Positions 34,664 through 46,240 of a stretch of DNA of 64,000 nucleotides are shown piece after piece; within the stretch, counting starts at the first letter, position 1, and the number at the start of each line of letters is the position of its first letter. Source of the stretch: Temnopleurus reevesii (Eukaryota > Echinodermata > Echinoidea > Temnopleuroida > Temnopleuridae); assembly GCA_036244855.1 (NCBI GenBank), contig BQKZ01000043.1, positions 50,586 through 114,585 on the forward strand, in the 5' to 3' direction. The notes under the pieces were generated by a model. It made no database searches and was not told the DNA's origin. It saw only the letters and a list, made by a program, of their open reading frames with translations. Made by a program: the position numbers and the translations under genes.

Positions 34664-34860
34664 TTAAATGGTTACTCCACACCAAAAATAACTTGCTGTG
34701 ATTAAAAGCGCAAATTTTAAACAAACATATAAAAAAAAGTATGAGTGAAATCAGCAATAAATAAGAAAGTTACCAATGTTTGAAATATATTTAAAACAGA
34801 TATAATTTTAGTAAATTGGCAACTTTGAATCACGTGACATGACTGTGAACACTGACTAAT
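34664..34860. mobile_element. Possible fragment of a TTAA-type MITE
   Basis: TTAAATGGTTACTCCACACC followed by AAAAATAA resembles the left end of the element at 5623 (TTAGAAGAAGAGTCCACC, AAAAATAA). A downstream ATCACGTGACATGAC block (about 34828) recalls the internal TGATGACATCA core. No matching right end is found, so at most a one-ended fragment is present. Confidence 0.3.
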
Positions 34861-35212
34861 GTGGTAGAATGCACCTGCGATTTGTATGAAATGGTTGTTG
34901 TATATAATGTCAACTCTAACTTCTGTTATTCTTATTATAGCATTTAAAGATGAGGTATTTTTTTTTAAATAATTCCTGCAAAACATATTATCTTTCAGTT
35001 CTAAAAAAAATTAAAATGACATGGAAGATTTAATATGAAAGAAAAAGCAGATGAAGGGTTTTTATGGTTAGGGGTATGTTTGGCGTGTGACCAAGTAGCG
35101 ATACTGCCGTCCGATGCTGTGTATTATATCCTATTAGTCTGTATGCAGATGTCTTTCTCATTAATGAAGGAATTAATTGATGTTTTTACGCCTGAGCCAG
35201 TTTCTACAATCT

Positions 35213-35330
35213 CTACCTCTTTCTCTCACTCTCTCTCTCTCAATCATACACACACTCTCTCTCTCTCTCTCTCTCTATCTCTCTGTCCCTCTCTCTCTCT
35301 CTCTCTATCTCTCTGTCCCCTGCCAACCTC
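35213..35330. repeat. (CT)n array with an internal duplicated block
   Basis: CT runs are punctuated by an ACACAC stretch. A block ending TATCTCTCTGTCCC occurs twice. Confidence 0.9.
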
Positions 35331-35339
35331 TATGTAGAT

Positions 35340-36050
35340 GTCAAGATGTATAATCTGTGCCCATCTCTCATATTGTTAGAGAGAGTTCTTATCATTTGAC
35401 CTTATTATCAGTGGTGAATCACATTGGCTAATTACCTCATTTTACCAGGTACTGCTTCAACCCCTGGAATATCAGATACATTACATGACAAAAATAAGCT
35501 CAAAGTAATATCGATTATCTAAATGATCACCATAATTATGGTTAAACAATAATTACTTTGTGGTAATGATGGTTTTTCATGGGAATTCCCTATCTCTAGT
35601 AAATATGATTCTTTAAAAAAAATGATGTTGATAATATTCTTGCTTTTCAGGTTGTGATAGTCAAAGAAATACATTTTGGTTGACAAAATTTTGCATTTTT
35701 TTTTTAATATCTATGTATCTCTTTCATAGACTTTAAATTCAACAAATGAAGATTTTAAAAAATTGATTTGCTTTAGGATTGAGTTTCTTGTGAAGCAATT
35801 AGGCCTAGAGATTTACACAGTTTGTATCGATACAGATATCCATGCCCAAATCAAGAAGCAAATACTCAGAAAGGGACTCCGTTAAATAGGTTTGAAAAGA
35901 AAAGGCAAGGTCATAGATGATTTGGTGTGATTTTGTATGGTAGGGTATAACAATAAGCGTTATTGTTAGGCAATGAGGCAACTCAGTGCCAACATACACA
36001 CTATTACACAAAGACACCTGCTTGCCATACCATTACACTCCTCTAATCAT
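35340..36050. other. Non-coding stretch, no gene seen
   Basis: AT-rich with short poly-T and poly-A runs only. Confidence 0.55.
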
Positions 36051-36055
36051 AATGG

Positions 36056-36097
36056 CAGAGAGAGAGAGAGAGAAACAGAGACAGAAAGAGAGAGATA
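36056..36097. repeat. (GA)n microsatellite
   Basis: An interrupted GA run with ACAGA breaks. Confidence 0.85.
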
Positions 36098-36099
36098 TC

Positions 36100-37550
36100 T
36101 CAGAGTCAAGTGTAATTATTGTGCATTCACAGAATCATTGGCAATCTTATGCTTTGTATTGTTAGAGTGATAAGTTAGAAAGCTAGCATGGTCATTTCAA
36201 GAGAACATTTCAATGCACTTATATATTCACTAATTGCGTTGTATTGATTTCTCGTACAAGTAAATCCAATAAGCCTAAGAGATGTGAGGGTGGCAGATTG
36301 CTTTTCTTCTCAATATATTCTTCACATTTCTTTCATCAATATATTTTTTCCTATCAATTTCAAAACTAGATGTCTGTATTAGCTTGCAATGGAAATTCTG
36401 GTAGAATTGTATAAGAAAGAAATCTACTTCTGTCAATTCTACACAATCTTTGAACGTAGTTGAAAACCATTCAAAATCAAGTAGAAAGATACACAATATT
36501 TTCATCTTAAAGACTAGTAATGAAAGAAAATTAAGAATTCTGCATTTTTATGCCAAATTTTTAGTAAATAAACCCCAAGTATATTTGTAATTCGCCCTGT
36601 ATCTCGAGGCTACATGTCAAAAGTGTAATACGAAAAGTGAAAAAGAGTTTTTGTTGCCAGAGTGATAGAGTAAAGCAAGTATGGTATTCATAGTAAGGAG
36701 TTGATGTTGTTGGATATTACTGGTAAAGATGGAGGGTTTGCTAAATAATTTCATGAAAGAGAAAACTGCTCTTTATATAGGGGTTTTCTTCCCTATTCAA
36801 ATTGTAAAGTTACTGAACCAAAATACAGTTATTGGCCATCACTATGCCATTTTCTCTCACAAGCTATCTCTGGGACCTTTCCATTATCTAAAACTGCCTG
36901 CGAGTATTGGAGAGTGTAAAAGCAAAAAAGACCAGGAGATAGTCCGAATTGAGCTATGACCAGGCTGTGACTGAAATGTAATGTAAAAGGAAATTCTCTG
37001 CTAGGCCATGGCTCCTAACGCAAATAGGGTTCATACAATTTTTGCTTTTCAAGCGATTTCACCAATCTTTTCCCTTACTTTTTTTTGCCGTTTTGCATTT
37101 TTTCTTTATTTTGGTAGTGATTCTAGCACTCATTGATTAATGAGCATTTCAATATTCATGGTTAAATATGTGATTTTGATAGGACTGGGGATGAGCTGCA
37201 TCTCAGTCTTGCAGCGTAAAAGCATAAATTGTGTGACGGAAGCCACTAAACACCCTCAGTAGATGTAAAAGGGGTCTAACGCGGACTTGAAGCGTACGAT
37301 ATATCATAGAGTCTGAATGTAGTAGACTAAACCTGGTAGGGAAAGAACCTAGTGCATTGAGCAGTCTGGGTTATGGGCACAGAGGACATTGTGTGTGTAT
37401 AGAGAGAGTGTAGCTGGTTATCTCTCAATGGCATGTAATGGAGGTTTACCCAACAGTGATGGACAGGCCACTACAAATCAACATCTTGCTACCTGTTACA
37501 GAACTGTTCGCTCAGGAATGTACTTTTGTGGTGAATATTGAAGAAGTGGT
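36100..37550. other. Non-coding stretch, weakly constrained-looking near 37170-37330
   Basis: Mostly AT-rich. Around 37170-37330 the sequence contains several CpGs (for example CTAACGCGGACTTGAAGCG), which may mark a short regulatory element. Confidence 0.4.
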
Positions 37551-37552
37551 CC

Positions 37553-37793
37553 CAGGGTGCTACAAGAATTTTTTTCACCAGTTGCCCTGTTGGGCAACCA
37601 ATTCTTAAAAGTACTTGCCTGAAGAAAAGTTTCTCATGCCCAAAATTGATAGCTGATGCCAATTTGCATATAGAGCGGAAAACTAGTTTAAATCAGTTAT
37701 TACCCTACTGGGAAAGTGACCATTTCACTTACTTGCCAGATAGCTCAATTTTGTTGCCCCGGGCATGCAGGCAAGTGAGTTTTTAGCGCCCTG
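37553..37793 (-). mobile_element. hAT-like MITE, copy B, both terminal repeats present
   Basis: Read on the minus strand it starts CAGGGCGCTAAAAACTCACT. On the + strand it starts CAGGGTGCTACAAGAA, so the two ends form a terminal inverted repeat CAGGG(C/T)GCTA. Internal blocks (CATGCCCGGGGCAACAAAAT, CTAGTTTTC, GGTTGCCC, GGTGAAAAAAATTCTT) match copy A at 5944-6182 in order. It is 241 bp long and has no transposase. The 8-base flanks (AGTGGTCC, GGTTCGTA) do not form a clear target duplication, so the hAT label rests on the ends alone. Confidence 0.75.
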
Positions 37794-37799
37794 GGTTCG

Positions 37800-38870
37800 T
37801 AAAACTACTTTCTCTTACTCTGGTATTCTTGTACCCAAGTGCAGTTTATAAAAAAAAAATTCTTTTACAAAAATTTTTGATATCGCAATTTGCGTACAGG
37901 GTACCAAATAAGAAATATAGGCTATCTTGGTAGAATTATTTATTTCAAATATATACTTGTTCTTACCAGAAAGACTAGAGTAAACTTTTATCGCTTGATC
38001 CAAGAAATATGAACACGTGTGTGACTATTTTTTGTCATGCAACAAACAATGCATTTTTGCTCATTTTCTCTTTGATTTAGAAATAAGATCCATGAGCAGA
38101 GAGATTAATGTTCCAGGTGTCGGATTGCAATTTTCTATGCAGTTTAGCATGATTGCCACACACACAAGAAAAAAAATTATTTGGACTTCTGCTCATAGAA
38201 ATTGTTCAGTGGAGAATCCGAGATGTTTGATATCTAGAACTGTAAATGAAATTTGTAAAATGTTCCTTGGAGGAAAAAAAATGGGACTTGACATAGATCA
38301 ATTTACAAAATCTTTGTTTTTTTTCTATAAATCTCAACTAGTGAACTGAGCACAACGTCAGGCTTACTAGATGTGAAGGTTTAGATGAGAGGTCAAGTGT
38401 AATCTTGATTAGACAGCTTGATGAGTGTGATGGGTAATTAAAACACCTGTTTGAGGAAAACCCCTTGTTATTCATGCCACAGACTGGCTTCCTTATCTAC
38501 TGACTAATATATTTGTGTAGAGCAATGATCAGTGTTTTTCTTGACACCAAGCCAACCTATCTCTTATATATTGCACCACCATATGAATGTGTCAAATCCT
38601 TATACTACCACTATGAGTATTTTCTTTATTCAGTTGACATATTGGTAATTTTTTTATTTCTGTTATCTTAGGATGACATTTTTAAATCAATCATTAAGTT
38701 TGTAATTGCCATTCATTAAAAGAAAATATATGACATTGTTGTTCGAATTTCTTTTTCAATTATATTTGTCTTTTTGGAAATGGGAGAAAAATTAGGTTAC
38801 ATGTATTTTGTAAATAGAGAAAAGGTCAAGTGGAACATACCTACCCAACTGATACAGATAAACTTTAACA
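37800..38870. other. Non-coding stretch, no gene seen
   Basis: AT-rich DNA. A 110-codon frame ending at 38349 starts at GTG, not ATG, and has no recognisable domain. Confidence 0.55.
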
Positions 38871-38879
38871 AACCCTAAT

Positions 38880-39340
38880 TGTAGGACATCTGGAGAACTT
38901 CAGGCGAAGAAGACGTGGGTAACTTCACGAAAGTTCATCGAGACCCCCTTTTTAACAGGACAATGGGCTACCTTGGTGAAATGTCATCCGATGTAGGTTC
39001 CCATAGTAATACACGACATGTGTGTTCGTTTCTTTTCGCTCTGTGTTGAGATACAGCGCAACAGTTGCACGAAAGCACCCCAAAGTTGCACGAAAGCACC
39101 TCGAGATTGCAGCAGTACCCGTTTTAACAGAACATCTCCCAGGGTATAACTCTGATGTGATTCTCGGGTAACTAGTTTAACACCAGAGTTACCCTGGACT
39201 AACTTTTACAGAGCTGACGTTGGTGTGTTACCCCAGACAAAGCGTTTGAACTGGACTGGGTACACAGTTATCATCCAGAGGTCCTCCACCTAAATTGCTT
39301 CTTTGAAATGGGGCCTAAATCCACGCACAAATTTGGGCGA
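38880..39340. repeat. Possible degraded dispersed element with internal repeats
   Basis: The composition is distinct from the flanks. AGTTGCACGAAAGCACC occurs twice with a 21-base shift (39063 and 39084). Inverted arms CAGGGTATAACTCTGATGT and ACACCAGAGTTACCCTG lie at about 39140-39196. GGTAAC and TTTAACAG motifs recur. No terminal repeats are clear. A decayed transposon is the likeliest reading. Confidence 0.35.
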
Positions 39341-39759
39341 TTCTCCTAGTTAAGACCACCTTTCAAACATGAGACTATTCTGCTCAACGTGCAAATAAAA
39401 CCAAAAAAATTTGATGTGAAGTGTTCTTCATGAGGATAGTTTTAGGATAATATAAGATCCAGGCTTAAATTTGGTAAAATTCATTGATTTAGATCCATGT
39501 TACTTTGAATAGTGGATGAACAAGAGAAAAAAATGACAAGCAAAGGTAAAGCAGGAGATTGGTAGAAATGAAAATAGACCCAAAGTGGAAGAATTCGGGA
39601 GTTTTGGGAAGACATTGGCATTATTCTGTTTTGTTTGAAGATCAACATATAATGTAAAGAGTTAGAGCATAAAAAGGGAAGATGTGTTTAGAGGCAGCTA
39701 CCCATTTTCCGATTCCTCAATCCACTTTGCCATGATTACATGGTTGCTATCTGACTTAC

Positions 39760-39934
39760 GGGGTGTTGTTCGAAAGTTGCAATTGATCGCAAGTTGCAGT
39801 TGATCAGAACGTGCAAATCAAAATCATTGTTTCATGTGCATCTTGTTAAATGCGCATACTTTACGCAAATGAAAATACGCATAACAAATTTGCAAAGTTG
39901 CAGTTGATTTGCAATTGATTTTGAGCAACACCTC
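39760..39934. mobile_element. Foldback MITE, about 175 bp
   Basis: The left end GGGGTGTTGTTCGAAA matches the reverse complement of the right end, GGAGGTGTTGCTCAAAA, with few differences. Inside, TTGCAATTGAT / ATTTGCAATTGAT and GTTGCAGTTGAT recur near both ends. The flanks CTTAC and CTTAG might be remnants of a short target duplication. No coding content. Confidence 0.55.
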
Positions 39935-39939
39935 CTTAG

Positions 39940-40880
39940 ACTAGTAGAAGATTGTAGTGTTAAATAGGGAAAGCAGGGATGCTGGGATGAAGAGGAAATA
40001 ATTTTACACTTTTTTTCCGCATTTATTGAAGGATCCATAGAGTGATCCAGCACTGTATTAAAACGGAATTTTTTGTGCTTGGCCACCCCGGTGTCCCTGT
40101 TCACCCCGTTATACAGTCAGGACTTGGAGAAGCTGATGTTTGAATCCCCAACCTTAGTTCCAAAGTCCTTTCCACCTGACTGAAGATAGAGACCGGTAGT
40201 AACAGGTGACAGGAAACCAACACTCCAGTTGATGGTGTTTACTCTAGCCATTGACTATGACCTCAGCTTGTCCTCAATGCACTACTCTAGTCTGCATCAT
40301 CAGAACCGCTTGTCTCTTGTCACTTTATATTGATTTGAGTTCATCCTTGTTGCTTCACCCTCCTTATCACATCATTTTCCTTTTAGTTTGCAGCATCTTT
40401 ATATTGCCTGAGGTAAATGGTTAGGATTCTGCTTTAAAAATGTGAACCACATCAAAATCAGATGTCATGTTCTAGTCTTTCATTTTCACTCCTTTGAATA
40501 AAATCAGTGGCTTCTGTCAAAATATTTCTCTTTTCTTAAAAGTAGTATACCTTTCTTAATGAGTTAAAGTTTGGTTTTCATAAATTATTTGTACTCTTTG
40601 AGTATTTTATTTGACAAGACTGATCTGAGTGGGACAATGCCAAAGACTGGATAATGGTGGTTGCTACCATCTCCATGTTGATTGATGTACTCAATGAGGT
40701 AGTATAGAGAGGCCTTAGGTTACTTGATGGGCACGTTTCCAGATCTGAGCACTGTCATGGTCAGTCACACAGTGCTCTATGTCCCCTGCTGTGCTCCAAC
40801 CTAGACTCCAAGTCACATGACCTAATCACATGACCTGATCACATGATTATGAATGAAGTTGTGTGATCAATTGTCTAGCT
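39940..40880. other. Non-coding stretch, no gene seen
   Basis: AT-rich to balanced DNA. A 26-base segment between a strong acceptor (ending 40386) and a donor (40413) could be a micro-exon, but a match this short is not convincing. Confidence 0.45.
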
Positions 40881-40891
40881 TTGTTACTTAC

Positions 40892-40947
40892 CTTCCAAGC
40901 CAACCCCTTTTCCCTTGCACCTCGGTCCCCTCCCTCATCCCAACTAT
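40892..40947 (-). other. Weak minus-strand exon candidate, 56 bp
   Basis: Read on the minus strand, an acceptor (CTGTTTCTGGTATCCATGCAG, in which the last base of the intron is + position 40948) is followed by 56 bases and the strong donor GAAG|GTAAGTAAC. It is the only reasonable splice pair I noticed on this strand, so it may be chance. Confidence 0.2.
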
Positions 40948-41221
40948 CTGCATGGATACCAGAAACAGAAGGACAACTATCATGAAAGTTGTCTATAACC
41001 ATCATCATCATTGAATTTGATTGAAGTTATTTGAATTGCATTCACTTGAGCACTTATTGACAATAATTATGTTTGGAATACAATATATTAAAAATATAGA
41101 TCTGTTTTCACACACAAAAAGTTATGTATGTATTTTAAAAAGTCAGAGTAAGAGGGTGGGGATAGACGTTGACAAGAACTTGAAGTTAGCGCCAGATCAC
41201 GTTAGTCTAGTTCCATAATCT

Positions 41222-41354
41222 ATGCCATTGCAATCATTATTCATCATTGTCAATATCACCACCGCCATTATCGATATTATCATCTCCATCTTCATCGTCA
41301 TCATGATCATAGCAATTATCATCATCTTCATCATCATAATCATCATCACCATCG

Positions 41355-41393
<39 letters not shown>

Positions 41394-41399
41394 CCACCA

Positions 41400-41447
<48 letters not shown>

Positions 41448-41463
41448 TCATCACCATCATCAC

Positions 41464-41511
<48 letters not shown>

Positions 41512-41513
41512 CC
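41222..41513. repeat. (ATC)n/(GTC)n trinucleotide array
   Basis: ATC repeats flank a pure GTC/CGT core at about 41400-41445. The long frames on both strands here translate as poly-Asp, poly-Met, poly-Thr or poly-Ile and are repeat artefacts. Confidence 0.95.
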
Positions 41514-41519
41514 ATTGAT

Positions 41520-44340
41520 TTTGAGAGTTGCAGATTGTTGATCTGAAGATGGCTTGTACGTCTCTCGTCAATTTAAATGATGGATCTATTCCTTTCTCCT
41601 GGGTTCATCAGCTCACCACTAATCACCACTGAGCGGTAAAACTGAAAGAGAAGGAACCAATCATCTTGCTTCTTTGCTGGATGAACCCACCCTTGACCTC
41701 TTACATTGACCTTTGTATGGAAGCCTGCTTGGGAGGCAGACTGGGGCTGGCTGGTCTAATTGGGCTACCATGCCCTCGTTTCTCACTGCCTCTCATTATA
41801 GACCCAGGTTGGAGTATGTCAGATAAGGCAGTCAATTTATGGGAAATATTTTTCACAAATGAGTGATAGAGTGATAAGATATTTGTATGAAGTCCATTTT
41901 TTAATGAAAAAGAAATATTTGGATAAAACACAAACAAAAGGTATAACGCAACGTTCTTAATATTGGAAGAATTTTAATCATTACTGCTAATGATGTTGAG
42001 TTTTTGTTGTTCTAGAAATTCTACAATTTTACTGAATTAATGGAAATCTAGCAAAAGTCATCACAGTTCGAAAGAATTTTAATTTGTTTCTATTTCAAGA
42101 TTAAAATTGTTTTGTGTGAGTTCTTTCCATGGCATGCAACTTCCATTGTAAGTTTTTTTAAATTTAATTATATATTTGTATAAAACTGTAATGATATACA
42201 ACTTTTTCATCTCTCATGGTAAAGTGTGGGATCATATCATTTGCATGTGTAGCAAGATGTTGAATTGAAGCAGTTTATACAACAGGTTTATTGAAGAGAG
42301 CAATGGAAGTGAAGAGTGCCTGTTGGAAGTAATTAGAATCTAAGGCTTTAACCACAAATGTGGCTTTCCCACAGCAGCGGTTTCTCTCGTCTCTTTGGGG
42401 ATTCAAGCTGTCACAAGCATGAAGCAAAGTCTCCAACAATTCTTTCTTCAACTTTGCAAAGTATTTGTCATAATCATTACCATGAAGAAGACTTGACAAC
42501 AGAGGGAGGTGTGTGAAGACAATAAAGTGTGTTGAGAAACGAAACCTTGATCTTTGATGGCCTGCGAGTGACCTTAATGTCCTTATGTGAGGTAATGAGT
42601 TGCTCAGTGACAGTGATTCCTGGTTTGTCTAATTGAATTCAGTTTACAGCCAGAGGAACACTGCTGTGCCCCTCAACCAGACAAACTTACTTAGTCTACA
42701 CAAATTAGACTCTAACACATCTCAAACTCTTGCAAAGAGATCTTACCTCTAGAAACCTACCAAAATCTCTAGTTCTATATCAAAATGCCTTTGTTTGCTT
42801 CTATAAACTTGTTGAGGATTGTACTTTGATCAGGAAGACCAGCAAATCATACTGCCAATGTGTTGTCTTTGTTTTGTCTTCGTTGACTTGAGTAATAGGA
42901 ACTGTTGAGCCTTTGTGCTTTGAAGCAGTAAAATCCCCAAAACGGTCCAAAGCTCCTTGGTCTAAACCAACCTTACCTCGTCCCTTCAGACACTTTATCG
43001 GGAGCAACATGCTCCTAATTAGCGATTTGATGATTTATACCATTCAATGATGAATTTCCATACTTTGATGACATGTTTGGACATTTCTAGGTATAAAGTA
43101 TTTTCATTCAATTTGATTCCTTTATTTTTGTAGGTGTACTTTAAACCATTTTTTTTTGTATTGAAGCATCATTTGTTGTCTGCTTTTATGTGCATTGTCT
43201 TAAATCACGCCAATGAGAAAGGTGTAGATTTGGGTTTCTGAAGATTGTAAAGTGGTCTTTGTGAGAAGACTAGTAGTAATTTCCCCTTTCTTGGGCCTCC
43301 TCATCAGACATGAGATGATATCAAGAGGGACCTCTAAAAGCCCAGAAATAATAGCCTCACTTTGTGCTCCAAAATCAGTCATTTTCCAAACAATCTTCAC
43401 TTTGTTAGACCCCTCTACTGCCTCACATTTGGACCTCTGATTGCTGCTTGTTCCTGGTCTAACACTTGATGGAGGTTGAGACTACAGTCTCTCATAACCA
43501 TCATAAGAGAGTAGAAAATGACTAGAAAAAAACTTAGCCAATATTATTAGTTGGTTTGTGTACCTTAGCAAAGAGAGCAAAGACTTTGGGGGAGGATGGG
43601 AAAGGTTGCCCCCCCCCCCCGAAAAAAAATTGTTGTGATGATTAAGGTAGGTTTAGAGTGGGGTGTGGATTAGTTGTAAATGTGTGGAATGGGAGCAGTT
43701 AATCTGATGATTGTAGACAGCTGAACAGTGGATTCCTTGTATTCCTCCTTCCTTATTGCTCATCTTTCCTTTCCTCTTTCCATGTCATCTCCCTGTCTCT
43801 ATGATAGAGCCATAAATACGAAGCATTGATCAGAAGCACACATACCAGAGATGAACAATCTGCCTGCTTGAGAAATAATTGGCATTTCAGAGTAATGAAC
43901 TTGATGAGGCAATGTGCGTGTGGGTTTGCCTTCAGCGTCATTATTTGCTCTCTACATTCTCCTGATGGTAGGGATTATTCACTTCATGTCTGGATACAAG
44001 AGCTGCTTACTGTCCCTCCGTCCATGCCTCCCTTACCAACTTTTAACTAATTAAGAGTCATTTCAAATGGGTTTTATAATTACCATCATTTTCTCCAAAA
44101 TGCGTGGCTAATTAGAGAAGAGGCCATAGAAATATAATTACTTTGTTTATGTGTTTGTAACAACTTTGGTATTTCAATTACAAATCGTCATCAGGGACCT
44201 TCCACATAGCCATGAGTTTTATTGATAGCAAAATTGAAAGTGAGACTCAAGTTTATTATTTCTCTAACATTGAAGCAAACTTGTTTTGTCCCAAATGGTT
44301 GGTGAAAGCTTCAATTTTTATATTCTTGATATGGTGACCC
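41520..44340. other. Non-coding stretch, no gene seen
   Basis: AT-rich DNA with a poly-C run at about 43610-43620. No frame has support, and no mobile element is recognised. Confidence 0.55.
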
Positions 44341-44348
44341 TTGATATA

Positions 44349-44657
44349 CACTACTCAAAAGTTTGAGATGATTCTGATTCCATTGAGTACTGGAACCGGG
44401 TTGTCACTGTAAAAAGTATATGGGTACAACAGAATTCAGTAGTCAATGGGTTAAGTTAGTATACAGATTTTTAATCTGTATTTTTTAGGATTTCTGTAGT
44501 GATCTGAAAATGTCCAATTAATGCAGCTGCTTTGAATGTCATCAAACACCCTGTAATCATTTTCACAAGCTCCATTACATATCCTTAGAATTACAACAAT
44601 TCTGAAATTCTAAAATTAAATTAAAAAAAAACTATCCCTAATTGTTTCTTAGTAGTG
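44349..44657. mobile_element. Tc1/mariner-like MITE flanked by TA
   Basis: The left end CACTACTCAAAAGTTTGAGA resembles the CACTAC...CAAAAGTTTG ends known from Tc1-like elements of vertebrates. The reverse complement of the right end reads CACTACTAAGAAACAATTAG, so only the outermost seven bases pair perfectly. TA dinucleotides flank both ends (44347 and 44658), as expected of Tc1/mariner insertion. A perfect ATACAGATT/AATCTGTAT hairpin lies inside (44461-44481). There is no transposase. It is about 309 bp long. Confidence 0.5.
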
Positions 44658-44659
44658 TA

Positions 44660-46240
44660 TATCTCCTATAGTCTTATGTGATTATATGATATCTTGAGAA
44701 TCTCCTTAGTAACTAGACCTTAGGGTGATGAGAATGAGATTAGAGATGAGAAGTTTGGAAAGACAATGAAGGTTCTTGATCAGACCAGACCAGTTGAAGC
44801 TAAGTGGGGTAGGATCTGGTTGTCATGGTGATGAAGTCTAATTAGCCCCTGACCCCAATGGCTCTGTCACTGCCAAGACTGTGAGGTCTAATCACCACCA
44901 GATGGGGTACACTTCATCAAGAAACAACCAACAACTTGATGCAAAGAGAGAGAGAGAGAGAAAGAGAACTCCTGTAAGCTAATCAACCTCATCTTTGGCC
45001 CAACTTCTTGAGGTCAGCTAGGGTCACGCTTCTCCATTATTTATACAATCCAGAGAGGAATTTAGCTGTGGTAGTCTGCTGTTGATTGGATTCTGGTACA
45101 TTTCTGCTTGTCAGATAATGCATAAACAATTCATACACACCACCATATATTCTCTGACATTACAACTCCCTCTCTTGTTTCCTCATTTTTCCCTCCCTGT
45201 TTTCATAACTGCGCTTTCTTTCTTTTCGGCTTTCATTTTTTTCTCTCCTGCAATTCTGAGACAAACAAAAAGAGTTAATCACTTTGTGCCCCTGGCCCTG
45301 TAATCTGCGGGTCTTTTCATAGCAAGCATAGAGTTACACATATTTCTGTCTGGTTTAATTTATCATGCATGGAGCTGGTTTGTTGTATGGACCATGTCTG
45401 AATAGCTAAATGGTTTAGCCTATAAAAGATGTGAGTATTGAATGCATTTCACCACTATTATGACTTACAGTCATTGTGAGATAATAGTGTACATCAAGAG
45501 ATATGATTATAGTTCTACTGCATGGTTTAATGACTAGTGCTTTGGATTCAATTGTCTCCTTAGCTCTCAATCCTCCTTTACAGTCTCTCATTTGGATTGC
45601 TGCAAACTATTCAGATCATCTATCCAATTAAGAAAAGTAGTTTTCCTACAACTCAAGAGCCGCAATATTACTCGTCACAGAGATCTATATTATTCTTCAA
45701 ATTGTTTAACCAAAATTTATTTTCATTGCTGAAAAAAAATGTTAGTGAAAAGATATTGTACTACTTCACCAATAATGTAACTGTAAACTTAACGATTGAA
45801 AACTCTCTGCTTGTTTTACACTAAATGACACTTCTTAATCGATATAAAAATGAAAGACTCAGAGATAAATCTGAATCTGTGTGATAGACCTGAGGCTGAG
45901 TGTGGTCTGACCATCTCTTTGGTCTGACAATGAACAAGTGTGTCAGTGATTTTGCTTGTGATGAAATCTCAACTTTTGCTATTTATTTCTTCCTTGAAGG
46001 TCGATCTAAGGTCATGGGGTATTTAGTTTTGCCCAGTATGGTGGAAAATCATTTGATAACTGCTAGACAAAGGTGTCTTTGCTTTCAAGATGATTTTTGA
46101 AGTGATAATAATCTGTTTTATTCTTGCCATTTTCTTCACTTCCACATCTTCATTCTTTTCTCCAGATGTACTTAATTTGATATGAAACAATGTAGGCCTA
46201 CTTGACAACAAGCAATTTTTTTTATGAATATGGTTATTTA
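44660..46240. other. Non-coding stretch, no gene seen
   Basis: AT-rich DNA with a short GA run near 44946-44962. No gene evidence. Confidence 0.55.

Noticed and set aside
34664..34986. Complete TTAA-type MITE
   Set aside because: Only a left-end-like motif is present and the expected right end is missing, so it is listed only as a possible fragment.
38017..38349. 110-codon frame
   Set aside because: Begins at GTG, has no recognisable domain and lies in AT-rich DNA without splice context.
40387..40412. 26-base micro-exon
   Set aside because: Same reason: a good acceptor, an ordinary donor and no other support.
41197..41571. Long frames with poly-Met, poly-Asp, poly-Thr or poly-Ile
   Set aside because: These are translations of the ATC/GTC trinucleotide array, open in several frames on both strands because of the repeat unit.
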